Shown: positions 17,559-27,073 of the stretch, one piece after another | Layout of the letters: every line of letters begins with the position of its first letter | How positions within the stretch are numbered: the first letter of the stretch is position 1 | DNA from: Paenibacillus sp. BSR1-1 | GTDB lineage: Bacteria; Bacillota; Bacilli; Bacillales; Cytobacillaceae | Assembly (NCBI RefSeq): GCF_030403775.1 | Contig: NZ_JAQMWQ010000027.1 | Coordinates: forward strand, 1-64,000 | Length of the DNA: 64,000 nucleotides | Direction: 5' to 3' | Notes under the pieces: model-generated | The model's input: the letters and a program-made list of their open reading frames with translations, nothing else | Told to the model about the DNA's origin: nothing | Databases searched by the model: none | Translations under genes and position numbers: made by a program

Positions 17559-17652
17559 ACTTAAACTATCGGGTGCAAGAGTTAAACAAGAGGTTGCTGC
17601 AGCAGCGTCTTGTTTTCTTATTGAACTTACGAAACAGGATAGTTAAATAAGG
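17559..17652 (+). repeat. Cassette repeat
   Basis: Left end CTTAAACTATCGGGTGCAAG, core GGTTGCTGCAGCAGCG inside an ACAAGA/TCTTGT stem, right end ACAGGATAGTTAAATAAGG. The ATC/GAT variant appears in both ends. Confidence 0.88.
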
Positions 17653-17805
17653 TATTTACAATTGCAAAGATGAATTATATATATCCCCAAAAAGTATTCT
17701 TTTCTATTGATTTTAGAGGATTTTGAGTATTTTTTTAACTTGATGTGCATTTGATGCTACCTTAATATAAACAAGTGCAAAAGTTTCTAAATAAGAGGTG
17801 TAATT

Positions 17806-18231
17806 ATGAAGTTTGATGAGTTTACAGTTGGACAGGTGTTTGAAACTAAGTCCTTCAAAATGACAAAAGCGGATATTATGAGATTTGCAGGAGAATTTGA
17901 TCCTCAATACATGCATTTAGATGAGGAAAAAGCAAAGCAGGGGAGATTTGATGGAATCATCGCTTCCGGACTACATACATTAAGCATTTCAGTAAGGCTT
18001 TGGATTGAACAAGGTATCTATGGTGATGATATCATCGCTGGAACAGGGATGAATAATTTGAAATTTATAAAACCGGTGTATCCTGGTGATGAATTGTATA
18101 CCATCGCCGAGGTTATCGATAAGAAAGAGACGAAGAATGAATCGGGAATCATTACTGTATTGTTATCTACTTACAACGATAAAGAAGATAAAGTATTAGA
18201 AGTAGACCTGTCGGGATTGATTAAGCGATGA
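17806..18231 (+). CDS. MaoC-like (R)-enoyl hydratase family protein
   Basis: A 141-residue single hotdog domain. The hydratase motif FAGEFDPQYMHLDEEKAKQG (residues 27-46) has the catalytic Asp and His in the usual DPxxxH spacing, followed by FDGIIASGLHTLS. Such proteins hydrate enoyl-CoA or related thioesters. ATG 17806 has AAGAGGTG upstream. It stands alone between repeat copies at 17559 and 18323, and no fatty-acid gene is linked. Confidence 0.88.
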   Translation: MKFDEFTVGQVFETKSFKMTKADIMRFAGEFDPQYMHLDEEKAKQGRFDGIIASGLHTLSISVRLWIEQGIYGDDIIAGTGMNNLKFIKPVYPGDELYTIAEVIDKKETKNESGIITVLLSTYNDKEDKVLEVDLSGLIKR

Positions 18232-18322
18232 TGTGTTGTAATTGAAAATAAGTGAAATAATCTACACAAGTCAATTACGGCTTATGGGTTGAGTATTTTC
18301 GTAATTACATTTTTGGAAAGGG

Positions 18323-18416
18323 TCTTATTCCACTAACGGGTGCAAGAGTTAAAGAAAGTGATCGCTGCGGCGGTCTTTTTTCTTGTTGTGCTAACGAAGC
18401 AGTTTAGTGCAACAAC
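18323..18416 (+). repeat. Cassette repeat
   Basis: Left end TTCCACTAACGGGTGCAAG, core GATCGCTGCGGCGGTC then TTTTTT, right end CTAACGAAGCAGTTTAGTG. Confidence 0.92.
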
Positions 18417-18560
18417 AACGGAATTAAATTTTAATTAAGTACCTTATTAATTCCATTATGGAATTAAAAGAGTGGTTATTATTTATTAGAACAATAAAAT
18501 CTTAAATGGTAAGATTAATTTATTGAAAATTGCAATAAATACAGGGAAGGGGAATTATGG

Positions 18561-19370
18561 TTGGATACAAAAATGGCTCGAAATCGTGCTGAATTATCTG
18601 GAAAGTTAACAAATGTATTAGATTCCAGAACATTAACAAACTCACACCAAAGACTCGCAGAAATTATTACGGAAGGCATGGCAATTCTTGATGTTGGATG
18701 TGGTACAGGGGCAATTACTAGAGGCATAGCAGAAGCTGTGGGTCCAAATGGACGTGTAGTGGGAATTGACAGTAATCCAGCCTTAATTGAAAAAGCACGT
18801 CAATCATATGGCGAAATACCAGGATTATCATTTGAAACAGGCGACATTTATAATCTTCCTTATGAACAACAGTTTGACATTGTTACCTGTTCACGGGTTT
18901 TAATATGGTTATCCGACCCATTAAAAGGATTGATAAAGATGACATCTGCTGCAAAAATTGGAGGTCGCATTTTAATTGCGGATTATAACCATGATAAGAT
19001 TTCATGGAATCCCCTGCCACCTTCAAGTATGCTCTACTTTTACGCTGCCTATTTGAAATGGCGTGCAGAAGCAGGTATGGATAATACAATTGCAGATAAC
19101 CTTCCTGGACTGTTTCGAAAAGTTGGTATAGAAGATATTACTATAACCCCCATTCATGAGGTAACAAACAGAAGGGACCCTGATTTTCCAACTCGCATTG
19201 GGATATGGGCTGATACTGCTTCAAGCAGAGGAGTTCAAATGGCGAGAGACGGTTTTATTTGTGAACAGGATTATGTGAGTGCTGAAAACGATTATCGAGA
19301 ATGGATGATGCGTGATGCTGAATCTTTAACGATGTATATGTTAGCAGTTGAAGGAGTAAGGATCTGTTAA
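18561..19370 (+). CDS. Class I SAM-dependent methyltransferase
   Basis: A 269-residue Rossmann-fold methyltransferase of the UbiE/Methyltransf_11/25 type. Motif I is ILDVGCGTGAITRGIAEAVG (about residues 36-55), followed by VVGIDSNPALIEKAR (adenosine-binding acidic loop), DIVTCSRVLIWL (motif II region) and GGRILIADY. The acceptor cannot be read from sequence. The start is TTG 18561 behind GGGAAGGGG. It is a single-gene segment between repeat copies. Confidence 0.88.
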   Translation: MDTKMARNRAELSGKLTNVLDSRTLTNSHQRLAEIITEGMAILDVGCGTGAITRGIAEAVGPNGRVVGIDSNPALIEKARQSYGEIPGLSFETGDIYNLPYEQQFDIVTCSRVLIWLSDPLKGLIKMTSAAKIGGRILIADYNHDKISWNPLPPSSMLYFYAAYLKWRAEAGMDNTIADNLPGLFRKVGIEDITITPIHEVTNRRDPDFPTRIGIWADTASSRGVQMARDGFICEQDYVSAENDYREWMMRDAESLTMYMLAVEGVRIC

Positions 19371-19402
19371 AGCCTCACTCAAAATAAACACATTATACTA
19401 TG

Positions 19403-19485
19403 TTGTTAATTAACTAACGAGGGCGATTGTTCAATAAGAGCAATCGCTTTTCTTGTTCCGCTAACGGATGCAGGTTTGATGAAGA
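19403..19485 (+). repeat. Cassette repeat, divergent
   Basis: Left end TTAACTAACGAGGGCGATTG, core AGCAATCGC then TTTTCTTGTTCC, right end GCTAACGGATGCAGGTTTG. The stem pairs GCGATTG with CAATCGC, a different sequence with the same shape. Confidence 0.75.
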
Positions 19486-19519
19486 AAGGAAATGAAAAGA
19501 AGCATTTCCCAAAGGTTAT

Positions 19520-19931
19520 TTAATAACTATTTTCAATAAAATATACGGTATAATAATTTACCAACCCAAACGCAAGTAAAATCCAAATCAGAATGAATAG
19601 TACAGCAACAAACCAGTTTTTTGGTTTACCATTATTCCTAATATCTTCAGCCTTTTCTCTGTTTTCTTCAATAATGTAAGGTGGTATTAATTTTAGTGCC
19701 AGTGAAATGCCCAGTGGAACAATAATTAGATCATCTAGATAAACCCAATACAGGAATGAAGTCAGGGATCAAATCGATAGGACTAAAAGCATAAGCTACT
19801 ACACAGATAGCAACCAATTTAGCGTACCAAGGTACTCTATTATCTTTGTATGATAAATAAAGAACGAATAAATTTTGTTTTAGTTTTCTTGCGTAGTTTT
19901 TTAATTTTGTAATTGTATTTTCTTGTTCCAT
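19520..19931 (-). pseudogene. DUF1232 (YkvA-like) membrane protein gene with a frameshift
   Basis: The first part, MEQENTITKLKNYARKLKQN to AYAFSPIDLIPDFIPVLG, is a clear DUF1232 domain. One extra T in a TTT run near 19740 shifts the frame. The second frame then gives LDDLIIVPLGISLALKLIPP and a C-terminal membrane helix ending VNYYTVYFIENSY at 19520. Removing one base restores a protein of about 136 residues. Either a recent pseudogene or a sequencing error. Confidence 0.75.
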
Positions 19932-20148
19932 CTAACTCCCCCTTGTTAGTAATGATTATAAAGTAAAATAGGAGAGAGTTGAAACAATTTTTGGGACAGT
20001 GTTTATTCAAGTATGGAAGTATTCAGTGGAATTAGGATAGCCTAGAAAACATCATTTGACAGTAAAAAAAATCCGAAGCAAATAAGGGATTTTATGGTAA
20101 AAATGTGGGTGGAATTATTTTTTATAGTTAACAGGGAGGAAAAAACTA

Positions 20149-20461
20149 GTGATATATTTCATTGGTAGTTCAGCTATAGGGTTTATCTATCTATATTTAA
20201 TATATAGATTAGTTGATCTTTCATTGAAATATTTCGAAAGAAAGGGCGTAAAAGATCATTGTTTAAAGGTTCTTCCATCCTTAATTGATATATTTGGCAC
20301 AAGTTATTTTTGGGCTACTTCCTGCCTGAACCGTTAAATAAATTTACTAGAGGAATTCGCCTTTTCACTTATTTCAGTGGTATAGGTGCAATATTTTTTT
20401 TAATCCTTTTCCTCATAGTTAGACCTATTAATCTAATTCTATATAAGAAAGAAATTAACTA
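20149..20461 (+). pseudogene. Small two-helix membrane protein gene with a frameshift
   Basis: The frame starts VIYFIGSSAIGFIYLYLIYR and reaches LIDIFGTSYFW. A shift near 20310 moves to GYFLPEPLNKFTRGIRLFTY and FLILFLIVRPINLILYKKEIN, ending at 20461. Together they would make about 104 residues with two membrane helices. The family is not recognised. Confidence 0.55.
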
Positions 20462-20659
20462 AATAAATTGAAGCTTCTTATTAACTACCATGAAAGTACA
20501 AAACAGTGAAAATCTAAAAAAGACAATGCCAAAGTAGACCCAGCAATTTTAATTTTAAAAAAAGCTGAGCCTAAAATTAAACCTCATGTCGCAATATCAG
20601 TATGACCACAAAAACCCTACTTTCATTCTTTGTGGTGAAGAGATGATTTTTTCGATTCA

Positions 20660-20750
20660 TGGATGGCTAACGGGTGCTAGAATTAGAGAAGGTGATTGCT
20701 GCGGCGGTCCTTTTTCTTGTTGTACTAACGGGGCAGGTAGTGGAACAAGA
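20660..20750 (+). repeat. Cassette repeat
   Basis: Left end TGGCTAACGGGTGCTAG, core GATTGCTGCGGCGGTCC then TTTTTC, right end ACTAACGGGGCAGGTAGTGG. The flanks at 20462-20659 and 20751-20910 hold no gene. Confidence 0.92.
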
Positions 20751-20910
20751 TTTCCGGTGTAAGCAACTATAAAAACTGCAGAATCAACCGCTTTAAATTA
20801 GGTTATTAGAGGGTCGGATTGTTGAATTTGGTACAAAACTAATATAAAGTGGATGTTTACAAATACTAAATACTAAATCCCTTTATTAAGCAGTAAAGTA
20901 GGAGAAAATA

Positions 20911-21357
20911 ATGAGTATTGAAATGGAAAAAGAGCATCTTATCCAGTACGGGTTAAAAGTGTTTGAAGAAATAGGGGCTAATGAAATTTGCAGCGTCTGT
21001 ATTAGAAGTGGAAATTCTTGTTGTCATGGGTGTGAATTCTTAAAGGATAAGGAAGGTTGTCAAAAACGTAACACCTCTTGTATTGCGTGGCTATGCGGCT
21101 TACAAAAACTTTATTTTAAAGAGATTGGGTTATTAGATGATTGGGAAAAATTGTGGACAAAAATTCCAGGTAAATTACACCGTGGAGATGTGACTCCTGA
21201 TATAGTGAAGGTGAATACATTACTCAAAGTTAAACACATTAATAAAAACTCAGGAAAGTTAATGGCTGATAAATTCAAAACTTTTGTAGAAGATGGGGGT
21301 AACTTAGAAAAATTAGAGAGACGTTTAGAACACGATTTTGTTACGGAAAAACTATAA
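20911..21357 (+). CDS. Cysteine-rich protein, unknown
   Basis: A 148-residue soluble protein with a cysteine cluster at residues 27-62: CSVCIRSGNSCCHGCEFL, then EGCQKRNTSCIAWLCGLQK, nine cysteines in 36 residues. This suggests a metal or Fe-S cluster. The C-terminal part is helical and charged. The ATG has AGTAGGAG upstream. It begins the segment after the repeat at 20660. I do not recognise the family. Confidence 0.65.
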   Translation: MSIEMEKEHLIQYGLKVFEEIGANEICSVCIRSGNSCCHGCEFLKDKEGCQKRNTSCIAWLCGLQKLYFKEIGLLDDWEKLWTKIPGKLHRGDVTPDIVKVNTLLKVKHINKNSGKLMADKFKTFVEDGGNLEKLERRLEHDFVTEKL

Positions 21358-21593
21358 ATAATCTGCTGCTTGTAATCGCTCTACAATTTTTTAAGAGCCG
21401 ATCCAAAAGGAAAAATGAAGACACAAAAATTTAAAAAGACTGAAAACCGATTTAAATTTTTGTTATAATTTACAAGTCATCATATTAGGATGAAAGGCTA
21501 TTGTGACAGACTTTTTCTTACTCGTTAACAGAGTTAATATGTTGAAGAACTCGGATCTCCTGTTGTGTTTCACCCGAATAAAAAGGTACCTGA

Positions 21594-21806
21594 TTATTCG
21601 GATGCATACTTAATTATTCCATGTAAATAAACTGAGTATTCTCGCTTTACACATTCTCTTAACTTGATTTTTCCTTCACTTTCTAATTCTCCAACCCAGT
21701 CTTCAATCTTTTTTTCATCTTCTTTTGTAGCCTTAGGAATCTCTGTTGAAAAAAAATTACCTCGACTGGCATCGCGAAGATTTTTTAATAAACCAACTTT
21801 ATTCAT
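21594..21806 (-). CDS. Small charged protein, unknown
   Basis: A 70-residue protein MNKVGLLKNLRDASRGNFFS...KATKEDEKKIEDWVGELESE, lysine and glutamate rich, no membrane segment. The ATG at 21806 has AAAGGGG upstream. On the other strand, 21534-21630 reads YVEELGSPVVFHPNKKVPDY then SDAYLIIPCK, which could be a remnant of another gene. Confidence 0.45.
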   Translation of the reverse strand: MNKVGLLKNLRDASRGNFFSTEIPKATKEDEKKIEDWVGELESEGKIKLRECVKREYSVYLHGIIKYASE

Positions 21807-21939
21807 TGGGTCATCCCCTTTATCTATTATTTTCGACATAAAGGATGTTTTATCCTTTGAATTTCGTAATAATTTTCTCGAGTTTTCTTAATCTGCCAAC
21901 AGGTGCTTTACTTGAATAAGAACAACAAAAGAATGCAAA

Positions 21940-22139
21940 ACCAGATGTGTATATTCATAAATGGCAAAAATGGTCTCTTTTATGCCTTATTGCAAATACT
22001 TGTGAAAAATGTTAATCTATATAAGAATTATTTTTGTTCGGTGTAAAGGATAGTATTAGTAAAACTTTTCGTCTTGATGATCACTGAGAGCAAGGATAGT
22101 AACACAATGTGTGTTTTTACACACTAGGAGGCAACAAAA
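21940..22139 (+). promoter_or_regulatory. Long 5' untranslated leader of the cold shock gene
   Basis: No gene lies between 21840 and 22139. The last 130 bp before the start (GTGTAAAGGATAGTATTAG and the hairpin ACACAATGTGTGTTTTTACACA before GGAGG) look like the long structured leader typical of csp genes. Confidence 0.4.
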
Positions 22140-22340
22140 ATGGAAAATGGTAAAGTGAAATGGTTTAACAGCGAAAAAGGCTTCGGATTCATCGAACGTG
22201 AAGGTGGAGAAGACGTATTCGTTCATTTCTCAGCTATTCAAGGCGAAGGTTTCAAATCTTTAGAAGAAGGTCAAGCTGTGACTTTCGATGTTGAGCAAGG
22301 TCAACGTGGAGCTCAAGCAGCTAACGTGCGTAAAGCTTAA
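22140..22340 (+). CDS. Cold shock protein (CspA/CspB family)
   Basis: A 66-residue single cold shock domain that binds single-stranded RNA/DNA and melts RNA structure. Both RNP motifs are present, KGFGFIE (residues 13-19) and VFVHF (residues 27-31). AGGAGG lies eight bases before the ATG. A terminator follows. Confidence 0.95.
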   Translation: MENGKVKWFNSEKGFGFIEREGGEDVFVHFSAIQGEGFKSLEEGQAVTFDVEQGQRGAQAANVRKA

Positions 22341-22359
22341 TAATAAAACCAAACTAAAG

Positions 22360-22388
22360 CAGGCTCTTTACAGAGTCTGTTTTTTATT
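22360..22388 (+). terminator. Intrinsic terminator of csp
   Basis: CAGGCTCT-TTAC-AGAGTCTG followed by TTTTTTA. Confidence 0.8.
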
Positions 22389-22561
22389 TGTTTGTTTTTA
22401 AAAGCAAGGAACCCCACTCACGAATGAGTAGGGAACATGTAAACAGTAAATCAAATGGTAAACAAAGTGTATCACATAAATAAGAATTCTCCTAATTACA
22501 TTTCAATAAACATTTAAATGTGCTTTTGTAGATGTGGCTAAAATTGTCAATCTTTATTAGT

Positions 22562-22645
22562 GTAATTCAACTATCGGGTGAGATTGCTGAATAAAGGTAA
22601 TCGCTTTTTTTCTTCAACTAAAGAGGCAGGTTACTTTAAGAAGGA
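22562..22645 (+). repeat. Cassette repeat
   Basis: Left end TTCAACTATCGGGTGAGATT, core with GGTAATCGC and TTTTTTTCTTC, right end ACTAAAGAGGCAGGTTACTT. Confidence 0.85.
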
Positions 22646-22707
22646 ATATTTTTTCTCAAAGCGAATATACAATACATTCAATCAAAATTTAGGGAGAAAA
22701 TTTTAGG

Positions 22708-22926
22708 TTGGATTTAGATAAAACAAGAGAAAAAATCATTGCTTTAGATGAGTTAGATGCTAAAAGCATTGTAATGATGACCGCTGCTTATTTAGAAATA
22801 GCGAAAAGTGGAAAAGGCGACTTTACATGTGAAAAATGTGTAGATGAACTAATAAAGATATTAAATAACATCCCTGAACCAGATGTACTTAAAGAGATGT
22901 ATAAGAAAAAGCAACAGGAAAATTAA
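22708..22926 (+). CDS. Small helical protein, unknown
   Basis: A 72-residue acidic/helical protein beginning TTG (LDLDKTREKIIALDELDAKS) with one CEKC pair in the middle (GDFTCEKCVDELIKILNN). GGGAGAAAA precedes the start. It fills the whole segment between repeat copies at 22562 and 22936. Family not recognised. Confidence 0.55.
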   Translation: MDLDKTREKIIALDELDAKSIVMMTAAYLEIAKSGKGDFTCEKCVDELIKILNNIPEPDVLKEMYKKKQQEN

Positions 22927-22935
22927 ACAAAAGTT

Positions 22936-23021
22936 ATTATTCAGATAACGGGTGCTTATGTTCAATAACGGGGTGGCTACGGCGATCCCGTTTTTCTTAT
23001 TGAACGTGGAGTTTAATTCAA
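22936..23021 (+). repeat. Cassette repeat
   Basis: Left end TTCAGATAACGGGTGC, second half-motif AATAACGGGGTGGC, core CTACGGCGATCCCG then TTTTTC, right end GGAGTTTAATTCAAT. It may be two copies collapsed together. Confidence 0.8.
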
Positions 23022-23212
23022 TAAAATAAAAAGCAACCCAAATGAAACAGGGCCACACATTTTAGACATATATAAAATGTGTGGCCCTTTTATTATCGTT
23101 GAACTAACTAACCTTAGTATAAAGATAAAGTGTCATTTTGTTTGTCAATTTATCGATATGCACCTCAAAACGGAACGTTTGGTATTACTCTGTTTGTTTT
23201 TTTGTTAGTTCA

Positions 23213-24217
23213 TTACTGAATTTCTGAGACTGTTACAATTGCTTTTCCAAGGTTGGCTCCTTTGAAAAGACTTAGAAAAGCTTCAATTGTATTGTCAAAT
23301 CCTTCAGTAATGGTTTCTTCATACTTTAATTTGCCGTCTTTAAGCCAACCCGCCAATACTTGGATACCTTCACCAAAGCGTGATGAATAATTGCCAACCG
23401 TAAAGCCTTGCATTAATGAGCTCGTTTTAATTAGATAGGACTGAACGCGTGGTCCGATATCCTCAGTTTCGTTATTATAGGAGGAAATGGCACCACATAC
23501 CGGAATTCGAGCAAAGTTATTTAATAAAGGATAGACTGCGTCTGTCACTTTTCCCCCGACGTTCTCAAAGTAAACATCAATTCCATTCGGGCACACTTCT
23601 TTAAGGGTCTCACCAACATCTTGAGTTTTATAATTAATTGCTGCATCAAACCCGAGTTCTTCCACCAAGTACTTGACCTTATCGGTTGAACCGGCAATTC
23701 CTACCACTCGGCAGCCTTTAAGCTTGGCAATTTGACCGACTATTGATCCTACTGCTCCGGCAGCACCAGATACAACAACCGTTTCGCCCGTCTTTGGTTT
23801 ACCAATGTCTATTAAACCAAAATATGCTGTAAGTCCCGTCATTCCGAGCACACTTAAATATGAAGAAGCAGGTGCAATGGTTGAATCTATTTTACGAACG
23901 GTTGTTTCTTTTGCAATGGAATATTCTTCCCATCCTAAAGAACCTAAAACAAGATCGCCCTTTTTAAATAGGTCTGATTGAGACTCTTCAACCTGGCCAA
24001 TTACACCACTTGAAATAACCTCATTTAATTGGAAGGGTGGAATGTAAGACTTCGTATCGTTCATACGCCCCCGCAAATAAGGGTCAACTGAAATATAAAC
24101 GGTACGGATTAGTAATTCACCTTGTCCTGGTTGGCGAATTTCAGTTTCTCTTATTTCAAAATTCTCATGTGTTGGCATCCCTGTTGGTCTATTTTTTAAT
24201 AGTATTTGTTTTGGCAC
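23213..24217 (-). CDS. yfmJ: NADP-dependent oxidoreductase, YfmJ/leukotriene-B4 dehydrogenase type MDR
   Basis: A 334-residue medium-chain reductase of the PTGR/YfmJ branch that reduces alpha,beta-unsaturated aldehydes and ketones with NADPH. Motifs: VDPYLRGRMND (residues 46-56), VVSGAAGAVGSIVGQIAKLK (NADP Rossmann motif near 150) and VYFENVGGKVTDAV. The length matches YfmJ. The start ATG is at 24217. It is on the minus strand inside a segment whose flanking repeats read plus. Confidence 0.9.
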   Translation of the reverse strand: MPKQILLKNRPTGMPTHENFEIRETEIRQPGQGELLIRTVYISVDPYLRGRMNDTKSYIPPFQLNEVISSGVIGQVEESQSDLFKKGDLVLGSLGWEEYSIAKETTVRKIDSTIAPASSYLSVLGMTGLTAYFGLIDIGKPKTGETVVVSGAAGAVGSIVGQIAKLKGCRVVGIAGSTDKVKYLVEELGFDAAINYKTQDVGETLKEVCPNGIDVYFENVGGKVTDAVYPLLNNFARIPVCGAISSYNNETEDIGPRVQSYLIKTSSLMQGFTVGNYSSRFGEGIQVLAGWLKDGKLKYEETITEGFDNTIEAFLSLFKGANLGKAIVTVSEIQ

Positions 24218-24672
24218 AGTATGAGACTCCTTTTTCCCTAAATTTGAATCATATTTACTATATATTAATCACTTGATGAATCAAAAAGAATTGCTCGTGT
24301 CTTTAGTTTTTGTTTTTTTACCGGGTTCATACTGAACTTTGTAGTAATCCTCTTTTTTTGGTGAATTTTCCTTGTAAGGATATAAGAATGGGAGTTTCAT
24401 AATGGAAGGACTTGATTTACCTTTTCTGTTCTATCTCATTATTACTTGACTAATATTAAATAGGATAATCAAAAAAACATTAACTAAAGGTGAGCGTTTC
24501 TTCTATTGATATAACCACCTGAAGACCCTGATTGTCCTGAAATGTTAGATAGAATTAGAAGTTGGAGAGAAATGTACTTAAAAATGGGGAAGAGAAACTA
24601 GGATTCGGTTTATATATTTTTAGGAATGTCTGAAATTTAGCTACGAATATTTTTGTGGTTTGTAAGATTGTT
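24218..24672. other. Intergenic stretch without a recognisable gene
   Basis: AT-rich DNA upstream of the YfmJ-like gene; no supported open frame on either strand. The promoter of that gene should lie in its first 100 bp, but I cannot assign boxes with confidence. Confidence 0.4.
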
Positions 24673-24751
24673 AAGAATTGTACTTAAACTATCGGGTGCA
24701 AGAGTTGAAGATAAAGCTGTCATTTTGGCAGCTTTTCTTATTGTGCTAATT
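24673..24751 (+). repeat. Cassette repeat, right end degraded
   Basis: Left end TTGTACTTAAACTATCGGG then TGCAAGAGTTGAAG, core AGCTGTCATTTTGGCAGCTTTTC, right end decayed to GTGCTAATTGTCA. Confidence 0.8.
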
Positions 24752-24827
24752 GTCAATTTATTTGAATTTTATTTGTATTATAATTGCTATGGAAATTCAA
24801 ATGAAACGAAGGATATGATCGGAACTT

Positions 24828-25385
24828 CTATCCATTGAAAAACAATTTGCAGATGCTTTAAAATCCGTTGCTCGCAATATAGAAATAAAGGAGTATATTC
24901 AGCAATCTTCTGAACTTTATCCGTTATTTCAAAGTGCTGCTAAAAGATTTGTAACAGGAATCTCCCTTAGTTACTTTTTAGGAATGAAATTAGGTCTGCC
25001 TTTTATGCAAGTTCGGTCCAAAAATCCATATAACGGAACCTAGAATAGTTAAAATAAAAAAATTATATTCTAAGTTAGGACTGTATTTGCTTATTATTGG
25101 ATACTTTATTCCTGGCGTGCGTCATATTACTGCCTATCTTGCTGGCATAAATGGATATCAATCAAAAGATTCTCTTTATTTGCTTTTACAGGTGCGGCAT
25201 TATGGTGTATTACTTTTATTACGCTAGGAAATTTTCTTGGTCCACAATGGAAAATTGTTCACGAGTACCTATCCAAATATAGTATGTATATTTTTGCATT
25301 CGGGATTTTTGTTGTTGTAATTGTTTCAATTATTTTTTGGCAAAAAAATGGGGAACGAAAAAGGAGCCATTTACAAAGACCATAA
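24828..25385 (+). pseudogene. Chimeric remnant: proline-dehydrogenase-like start joined to a broken DedA gene
   Basis: The first 44 codons read LSIEKQFADALKSVARNIEI to LYPLFQSAAKRFVTG, resembling the N-terminus of a Bacillus proline dehydrogenase-like protein. The text then becomes a DedA-family membrane protein: SYFLGMKLGLPF, [shift] KIHITEPRIVKIKKLYSKLG, GYFIPGVRHITAYLAG, [shift] FSLFAFTGAALWCITFITLG, ending at 25385. Two frameshifts and the chimeric join show it is dead. The DedA part is confident; the proline dehydrogenase part less so. Confidence 0.65.
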
Positions 25386-25743
25386 TATTCCCTTTTGAGG
25401 CATGACTTTAAGTAGGATTATGACCTTTCCAACAAAAATCTTAAATTGTGAAGAAATATTATTTCTATTTCCATCTTCTATTTCCATCTTCTATTTTCAT
25501 CTACCGTTTAAAATATTTAGGAGAGCTATTTTGTATGAGAAATTTAAAGAGTCAACTGACGTTTTGCAAATTTGTCCGCGGTTTCAAAACGTTAGTATCC
25601 ATTTTTGGAAAAATCGGATTGCAAAGAATTGAGGGAAACACCGCTAAAGGAGACTGGCTTTTTTTTATTTTTTGATTAAGTCTATCGCGTTTTGGGCACA
25701 TTAACTAATTGACGAATTCACTCAAAAAGGAAGTAGAAAATGG
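25386..25743. other. Intergenic stretch with a short direct repeat
   Basis: No supported gene. At about 25464-25500 the unit ATTTCCATCTTCT is repeated nearly three times. A T-rich stretch near 25655-25675 may end a transcript. Confidence 0.4.
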
Positions 25744-26850
25744 ATGAGAATCACATATTACACCTTTCCCCAAAATACCTTTTATATTCTTTTTAGCATG
25801 ATTGGCGGACTTATTCTTTCGATTTCAGGGATTCCGATTGCCTGGATGATGGGAAGCTTAATATTTGCTACACTTTTGTCCTCCTTACCTACTAAATGTA
25901 TTCAAACTCAAATAAAGAAAAATGGCATCCACCCTTATTGGCGGCAAATTGGACAAGCAATATTAGGAATTGAGTTAGGACGAAGCTTTAGCGTTTCCAT
26001 TATGGATACCTTTGAAGACTATTTTTTCATTATTATATTAATGGTGATTTCTTCAATTGCGGTTGCCTTTCTTTCGGGGATCTTATTATGGCGCTTTAGT
26101 AACATAAATATGATGACCAGCCTTTTTGGCACCACTCCTGGCGGTATTTCTGCGATGCCGACAATTGCAGAAGAGGTAGGCGCAAATGCCTTTGTCGTAA
26201 GTATTATTCAAACACTGCGTATTTTACTGGTTGTCGGGGTTATCCCTTTTGTCGCAGGAACCCTTACAACTAGAACAGTAGCAATCGATTTAGGGGGCCA
26301 TCAAGGATCCTTTTCCCTCCAGTCATTGTTTTTTACCGGAATTATCATGCTCGGGGCACTGGCTGGAGCGTATCTCAGCAAAATAATCAAGATGCCGGCC
26401 CCTTGGCTTATGGGAAGTATGGTAGGCGCGGCAATTGTTCAATTGATATTCCCTGTCTTATTTAGACATGCCATCGCAACTTTCTGGCCTCATGAACTGA
26501 TAATCCTTGCTCAGGTTTTGATCGGAAGCAGTATTGGTTCACGGGTAAATAAGAATATGTTCAAAGGTTTAGGTAAAATCGTTATCGTAGGATTACTAAG
26601 CTCCATTTTTCTAGTGATCACCATGCTTCTGTGCTCCTATCTAATCTCTATCACGACACGAATTCCACTAGTAACCTGTATTCTAGCCTTCGCTCCTGGA
26701 GGAGTGGCTGAGATGGCAACCGCAGCTCTTGCTCTTCGTGCGGATTCAACTTTTGTTGTAGCTGTTCAATCATTACGGTTAATCACTATTCTACTCTTGT
26801 TACCACCAATATACCGGTTCTTAAATAACCGTGAACCGATTCAATTGTGA
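25744..26850 (+). CDS. AbrB-family (AmoA-like) integral membrane protein
   Basis: A 368-residue membrane protein with two related halves: GGLILSISGIPIAWMMGSLI (residues 21-40) and GAYLSKIIKMPAPWLMGSMV (near 208-227), each with the conserved P-A/I-W-x-M/L-G core, then TPGGISAMPTIAEEVGA and APGGVAEMATAALALRAD. This is the duplicated AbrB/Gneg_AbrB_dup membrane family. It is named after E. coli AbrB and is unrelated to the AbrB transition regulator; its transport role is uncharacterised. The ATG at 25744 has GGAAG upstream. Confidence 0.82.
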   Translation: MRITYYTFPQNTFYILFSMIGGLILSISGIPIAWMMGSLIFATLLSSLPTKCIQTQIKKNGIHPYWRQIGQAILGIELGRSFSVSIMDTFEDYFFIIILMVISSIAVAFLSGILLWRFSNINMMTSLFGTTPGGISAMPTIAEEVGANAFVVSIIQTLRILLVVGVIPFVAGTLTTRTVAIDLGGHQGSFSLQSLFFTGIIMLGALAGAYLSKIIKMPAPWLMGSMVGAAIVQLIFPVLFRHAIATFWPHELIILAQVLIGSSIGSRVNKNMFKGLGKIVIVGLLSSIFLVITMLLCSYLISITTRIPLVTCILAFAPGGVAEMATAALALRADSTFVVAVQSLRLITILLLLPPIYRFLNNREPIQL

Positions 26851-27009
26851 AAATAAGAAACTCACAGGGGTTATTGACTTACACCCCTAAATAAAAATAT
26901 ATTCATTAGGGGTTAGCTTCCTTAAACACTATTATATGATTTCCATTTGTCAGTTGGCTTGCCATAGCAAGCTCTATGATATTAATTTTATAAACATTGG
27001 GGTCATACC

Positions 27010-27033
27010 ACAACTAACGAGCAGTTTATTGAC
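27010..27033 (+). repeat. Cassette repeat, right end only
   Basis: CAACTAACGAGCAGTTTATTG is a degraded right end directly before the wrbA fragment. Confidence 0.55.
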
Positions 27034-27073
27034 GTAGAATTATGTGTAATTGTGGTAAAGTGTTTTTATTAGC

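Noticed and set aside
24653-24838. 61-residue open frame
   Set aside because: It runs through the cassette repeat at 24673-24751 and its text follows the repeat, not a protein pattern.
25402-25675. Two overlapping open frames of about 75 residues
   Set aside because: Both arise from a short ATTTCCATCTTCT direct repeat, have no ribosome site and share no protein-like composition.
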